Shown here: in pieces, positions 23,443-26,270 of the stretch
How the letters are laid out: every line of letters begins with the position of its first letter
Numbering within the stretch: the first letter of the stretch is position 1
DNA from: Oscillospiraceae bacterium
GTDB taxonomy: Bacteria > Bacillota > Clostridia > Oscillospirales > Oscillospiraceae
DNA length: 26,270 nt
Direction: 5' to 3'
Assembly: GCA_020025675.1 (NCBI GenBank)
Contig: JAHHRS010000028.1
Span: 1 to 26,270 of the forward strand
The notes under the pieces: generated by a model
Told to the model about the DNA's origin: nothing
Databases searched by the model: none
What the model saw: only the letters and a program-made list of their open reading frames with translations
Position numbers and translations under genes: made by a program

Positions 23443-23881
23443 GTCTGAAACAAAATCTGTTCGCGGGATAGAAATTAAATTTCTCCTGCGCGGCTTCATT
23501 GTCTGGGCCGTAACAGCACTTATTTTACTGCTTGTCGCATCTGCCATATTAAGCAAATGCAGTGTAAGTTCCACAGCCATTGGTTACATTAGTTCAGCTC
23601 TATCTTTTCTGTCCGCTTTTTTTGCAGGTATGTTTGCCTTGAAGGGTAACAAAAGCGGGCTTTTAGTTAAGGGGCTTATTTTATCAGCCGCTTTAACCGT
23701 TTTTCTTATTACAATTGGCTTTATTGTAAAAGGGGACAGTATGAAATCATCCGGTATACTAAGCGTCGTTAGTTTCACTTTCTCCGGAGGTCTGTTTGGC
23801 TGTGTTATGTCTTCCTTTTTTAAAGAAAATAACTCAGGTCATAAATTTAAACATAAAAGCCCACTGAGAAAACAAAGTTAA
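23441..23881 (+). CDS. TIGR04086-like small membrane protein
   Basis: A 146-residue protein with four membrane helices (about 15-36, 46-68, 73-95 and 103-124) and a basic tail (HKFKHKSPLRKQS). Size, helix pattern and place right after yajC match the TIGR04086 family of Clostridia, whose function is not known. TTG 23441 is the only reasonable start: no later Met or GTG lies before helix 1. Its ribosome site would be the 3' arm of the preceding terminator stem, so expression likely needs transcription read-through and stem opening. It ends in a terminator. Confidence 0.75.
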   Translation: MSETKSVRGIEIKFLLRGFIVWAVTALILLLVASAILSKCSVSSTAIGYISSALSFLSAFFAGMFALKGNKSGLLVKGLILSAALTVFLITIGFIVKGDSMKSSGILSVVSFTFSGGLFGCVMSSFFKENNSGHKFKHKSPLRKQS

Positions 23882-23922
23882 CATAATTTTTTAAAATAAA
23901 TTTGTAAAAATTATGTTTTTTT
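23880..23922 (+). terminator. Terminator after the TIGR04086-like gene
   Basis: AACATAATTTT (23880-23890) pairs with AAAATTATGTT (23907-23917), 11 pairs, followed by a T-run to 23922. Confidence 0.8.
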
Positions 23923-24041
23923 ATCCACAAGATGTAGGCTTATACACGTACAGGCTTAATCTATATTACCGTAGCTTGTGATGAACAGTATCAACAGTTG
24001 ACATAAAAGAAAAAAATTTTTAATTATTTTGAAAAAAGGAC

Positions 24042-24070
24042 TTGATTTGTTTGCAGTTTTGTAATATATT
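24042..24070 (+). promoter_or_regulatory. Promoter of the membrane protein-xerD unit
   Basis: TTGATT (24042-24047) and TATATT (24065-24070) are 17 bases apart, about 70 bases before the next gene. Confidence 0.65.
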
Positions 24071-24139
24071 GTTACCAGTGAGTTGCCGTTATGTTAATCA
24101 ATGTTTTGAGTGTAACATTTTAGCGTCAACAATTGAAAT

Positions 24140-24637
24140 ATGAGAATGTCTCAGCAGGGCAGTAAAGGCCCATTGATTTTTGGTATTCCGGTATTTGCAG
24201 CCTATATAGCAGGACTTATCCTTGCTTGGAGATACTCCGTCAGCTTTGATATATTAGAAGCTTTTAATAACTACGGAATATGGCTTATTACTTTGCCGCT
24301 GGCAGTATGTTTTACTTTTGCCTCTTCGATATTCGGTCTTGTCTTTCTCCCTTTATCTGCCGTGTTTTTCGGTGCAGCCAGTTATGAAGCAGTTGCAGCA
24401 ATTATTTCGGATGTTCAATCCGGTGCTCCGTTCAGCTTAGAAGCAATCCTCTGCTTTTGTATCATCACTCCGGTATTTTTTGTTATTGCTGTTCACGGCA
24501 TGGAGACTTCAGGTATTCTTATAAGGCTTCTCTGTAACAACAGTTTATCCGGTAGGGACACCTACAACAGAAACTATATTCCGATGACGATTCTGCTTAT
24601 GGCTGCAGTTGCAGCGTTATCATTCATCGTTGGTTAA
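24140..24637 (+). CDS. Small membrane protein next to xerD, possibly SpoIIM-like
   Basis: A 165-residue protein with about four or five membrane helices (about 11-31, 46-80, 98-122, 145-164). An AFNNYGIWLITLPL segment near residue 41-54 is the most distinctive part. In spore-forming Clostridia spoIIM often precedes xerD, and size, helix pattern and the NN-plus-helix layout fit a SpoIIM-type protein loosely, but no clear motif proves it. Start is uncertain: ATG 24140 or 24146, with no good ribosome site before either. It shares a promoter with xerD, 37 bases downstream. Confidence 0.6.
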   Translation: MRMSQQGSKGPLIFGIPVFAAYIAGLILAWRYSVSFDILEAFNNYGIWLITLPLAVCFTFASSIFGLVFLPLSAVFFGAASYEAVAAIISDVQSGAPFSLEAILCFCIITPVFFVIAVHGMETSGILIRLLCNNSLSGRDTYNRNYIPMTILLMAAVAALSFIVG

Positions 24638-24674
24638 TATAAGAAATACTTACTTTAGAAAGGAGGGCGTTCCC

Positions 24675-25565
24675 TTGCTTAACTCAGAAATTATTGAATT
24701 ATTTGAAAATTATCTAAGATATGAAAAGAAAGCATCGGCAAACACCCTCAGCTCCTATCTTCGTGATGTACGACAGTTTGCTGATTATCTGGAGCATAAT
24801 ACCGATAAAGACATTGTTACTGCGGATGAAAAAACGCTCTCCGATTATGTGGATTCACTAAAAGCAAAGGGAAAATCCGTTTCAACCGTGGCAAGAAGTA
24901 TAGCCTCTCTTAAGAACCTGTACTCAACCTTGTGCATTAAACAAATAACCAAAAGCAGTCCGGCTGCAAAGCTTGTGCCTGAAAAGAGTAAGCCTAAACT
25001 TCCTGAAATACTTACAAGTAAAGAGGTTGAGCTTCTTTTAGAGCAGCCTCGCTGTGTTGATGCAAAAGGATACAGAGATAAGGCAATGCTGGAACTGCTC
25101 TATGCCACGGGAATAAGAGTTACTGAGCTTATTGATTTAAATATCAGCGACATCAACCTGTCAGCAGGCATAATCCGCTGCCACAGCAGAAATAAAGAGC
25201 GCTTCATTCCTATGTACTCAACCGCAGTTAAGGCACTGAGCGATTATATAACTCTTGTCCGTCCCCAGATGATAGCTTTACCGGACGAGCAGTCTCTATT
25301 TGTAAACGTGAATGGGGAAAGAATGTCACGGCAGGGCTTCTGGAAACTCATTAAGCATTACCAGAAGATGGCCGGTATTGAGAAGGATATTACTCCGCAT
25401 ACTCTGCGGCATTCCTTTGCCGCTCATCTGCTGGAAAACGGTGCCGATATTCATGCCATTCAGGAAATGCTTGGTCACGCTGATATATCTTCCACACAAG
25501 TGTATTCACAGCTTGTGAAGAAACAGCTTAAAGATGTATATAATAAAGCTCACCCCAGAGCGTAA
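24675..25565 (+). CDS. xerD: Tyrosine recombinase XerD
   Basis: Site-specific recombinase that resolves chromosome dimers at dif with FtsK. It is 296 residues from TTG 24675, chosen because AAAGGAGGGCG lies just upstream and the length matches XerD (298 in Escherichia coli). The N-terminal SAM-like domain is at 1-100. The catalytic set is Arg148 in YATGIRVTEL, His242 and Arg245 in PHTLRHSF, His268 in LGHADISSTQVYSQL and nucleophile Tyr277. The usual hairpin lysine in GKGNKER is replaced: the sequence is HSRNKER, one residue shorter, with Arg172 at the lysine position and Lys174 two residues on. XerC or another integrase is possible, but size and housekeeping neighbours favour XerD. Confidence 0.88.
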   Translation: MLNSEIIELFENYLRYEKKASANTLSSYLRDVRQFADYLEHNTDKDIVTADEKTLSDYVDSLKAKGKSVSTVARSIASLKNLYSTLCIKQITKSSPAAKLVPEKSKPKLPEILTSKEVELLLEQPRCVDAKGYRDKAMLELLYATGIRVTELIDLNISDINLSAGIIRCHSRNKERFIPMYSTAVKALSDYITLVRPQMIALPDEQSLFVNVNGERMSRQGFWKLIKHYQKMAGIEKDITPHTLRHSFAAHLLENGADIHAIQEMLGHADISSTQVYSQLVKKQLKDVYNKAHPRA

Positions 25566-25579
25566 ATATTTATTGAATT

Positions 25580-25607
25580 GACCCGATCATTTGACCGGGT
25601 CTTTTTG
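25580..25607 (+). terminator. Terminator after xerD
   Basis: GACCCG (25580-25585) pairs with CGGGTC (25596-25601), with an inner TCA/TGA, followed by TTTTTG. Confidence 0.85.
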
Positions 25608-25657
25608 TATCTTAATATAGATTAAATATACTCAAATCATTGGGAGTTTAATTAGTT

Positions 25658-25672
25658 TATCAGTAACTGATA
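25658..25672. promoter_or_regulatory. Dyad TATCAGT-A-ACTGATA upstream of ruvC
   Basis: Perfect 7-base arms around one base, 117 bases before the ruvC -35 element. Operator-like, but its regulator is unknown and it does not resemble a Gram-positive LexA box (GAAC-N4-GTTC). Confidence 0.4.
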
Positions 25673-25788
25673 CGCTCAAGGTTGAAATTTGATAAGATGC
25701 AGTTTTGAAATAGTTCTGCATATGCAAGCGTTAGCGAAAGATGCAGATACATTATAAGATCTAATACTAAACACCATGTCTTTCCCCC

Positions 25789-25817
25789 TTGCCTTAACGC
25801 CTTTAATATGCTAAAAT
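25789..25817 (+). promoter_or_regulatory. Promoter of ruvC
   Basis: TTGCCT (25789-25794) and TAAAAT (25812-25817) are 17 bases apart. The transcript start would lie about 12 bases before the ruvC ATG. Confidence 0.65.
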
Positions 25818-25836
25818 TATTGTAGGATGTGATAAA

Positions 25837-26270
25837 ATGCGTATATTGGGCATTGACCCTGGAGTTGCGACAATAGGCTTCGGTGTGCTTGATACAAACG
25901 GTGTTCAGCACAAGCTTATTAAATGCGGAGTTATAACTACGCCTGCGCATACAAGCCTTTCCAGCCGTCTTGAGCAGATTTACAACGACATGCTGGATTT
26001 AATAGAAATTTTTAAACCCGATGTGGCTTCTATTGAGGAGCTTTTCTTTAATACCAACCTTACAACCGGCATTGCAGTAGCCCACGGCAGGGGAGTGATA
26101 CTTCTTGCCTGTCAGAAATCCGGACTAAAAATCTATGAGTATACACCTTTACAGGTAAAGCAGTCTGTTGTAGGTTACGGGAGAGCCGAAAAATCACAGG
26201 TTATGGATATGGTAAAGCGTATATGTCAGCTTAAAGCACCACCCAAACCGGATGATGCGGCGGACGCTGT
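25837..26270 (+). CDS. ruvC: Holliday junction resolvase RuvC, 5' part
   Basis: Endonuclease that cuts Holliday junctions with RuvAB during recombination repair. The first 144 codons are in the window; the end is cut off by the window edge. It starts MRILGIDPGVATIGFGV, and all four acidic catalytic residues are visible: Asp7, Glu67 in SIEELFF, and Asp140 and Asp143 in PDDAADA. NTNLTTGIAVAHGRGV and VKQSVVGYGRAEKSQV are also family segments. ATG 25837 has only a weak ribosome site (AGGATG). ruvA and ruvB probably follow. Confidence 0.95.
   Translation, partial: MRILGIDPGVATIGFGVLDTNGVQHKLIKCGVITTPAHTSLSSRLEQIYNDMLDLIEIFKPDVASIEELFFNTNLTTGIAVAHGRGVILLACQKSGLKIYEYTPLQVKQSVVGYGRAEKSQVMDMVKRICQLKAPPKPDDAADA

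Noticed and set aside
24609..24674. Longer XerD start overlapping the upstream membrane protein gene
   Set aside because: The strong ribosome site at 24659-24666 lies inside this stretch and points to TTG 24675; family length also fits the shorter form.
25660..25950. Open frame of 96 codons on the - strand overlapping the ruvC start
   Set aside because: No ribosome site or motif; overlaps the ruvC promoter and first 38 codons.

Overview
The window reads as chromosomal DNA from a low-to-moderate GC Firmicute of class Clostridia, possibly a gut Oscillospirales/Ruminococcaceae-like anaerobe. The class is inferred from strong AGGAGG-type ribosome sites, several TTG and GTG starts, many lipobox lipoproteins, a SpoIID/LytB protein, and yajC followed by a TIGR04086-type membrane protein. 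No phage, insertion sequence, CRISPR array, tRNA or rRNA gene was seen.

Layout. (1) 1-2554, + strand: end of an ABC sugar-importer operon (tail of one permease, a second permease, and a solute-binding lipoprotein with a C-terminal membrane helix). (2) 2563-4574, +: two single-gene units, a two-domain lipoprotein with Pro-Ala-Glu repeats and a tocopherol-cyclase-like protein. (3) 4658-10249, -: a complete Opp/Dpp/Nik-type importer operon in the order binding protein, ATPase D, ATPase F, permease B, permease C. It has its own promoter and a hairpin behind the binding-protein gene. (4) 10345-15328, -: a zinc-ribbon membrane protein, a family-4 glycosyltransferase likely acting on membrane glycolipid, and a response regulator/histidine kinase pair. 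(5) 15679-17097, -: an RlmD/RlmCD-type 23S rRNA uracil methyltransferase that looks leaderless. (6) 17182-18222, +: a tiny acidic lipoprotein and a phosphopantetheinyl transferase. (7) 18258-19148, -: dapA. (8) 19223-23881, +: SpoIID/LytB protein, queA and tgt (queuosine tRNA modification), then yajC and a TIGR04086-like membrane protein. (9) 24042-26270, +: a small membrane protein, xerD, and the first part of ruvC.

The two importers cover carbohydrate and peptide/metal-like substrates. The housekeeping part combines translation (rRNA and tRNA modification), secretion (yajC), cell wall (dapA, SpoIID/LytB) and chromosome maintenance (xerD, ruvC). No obviously new multi-gene system is visible. 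The most interesting points are small: a ribosome site buried in the yajC terminator stem, a leaderless rRNA methyltransferase gene, an Opp ATPase pair lacking the usual C-terminal cysteine motif, a tocopherol-cyclase-like protein in a likely anaerobe, a codon-biased repeat lipoprotein, and a XerD lacking the usual catalytic lysine.
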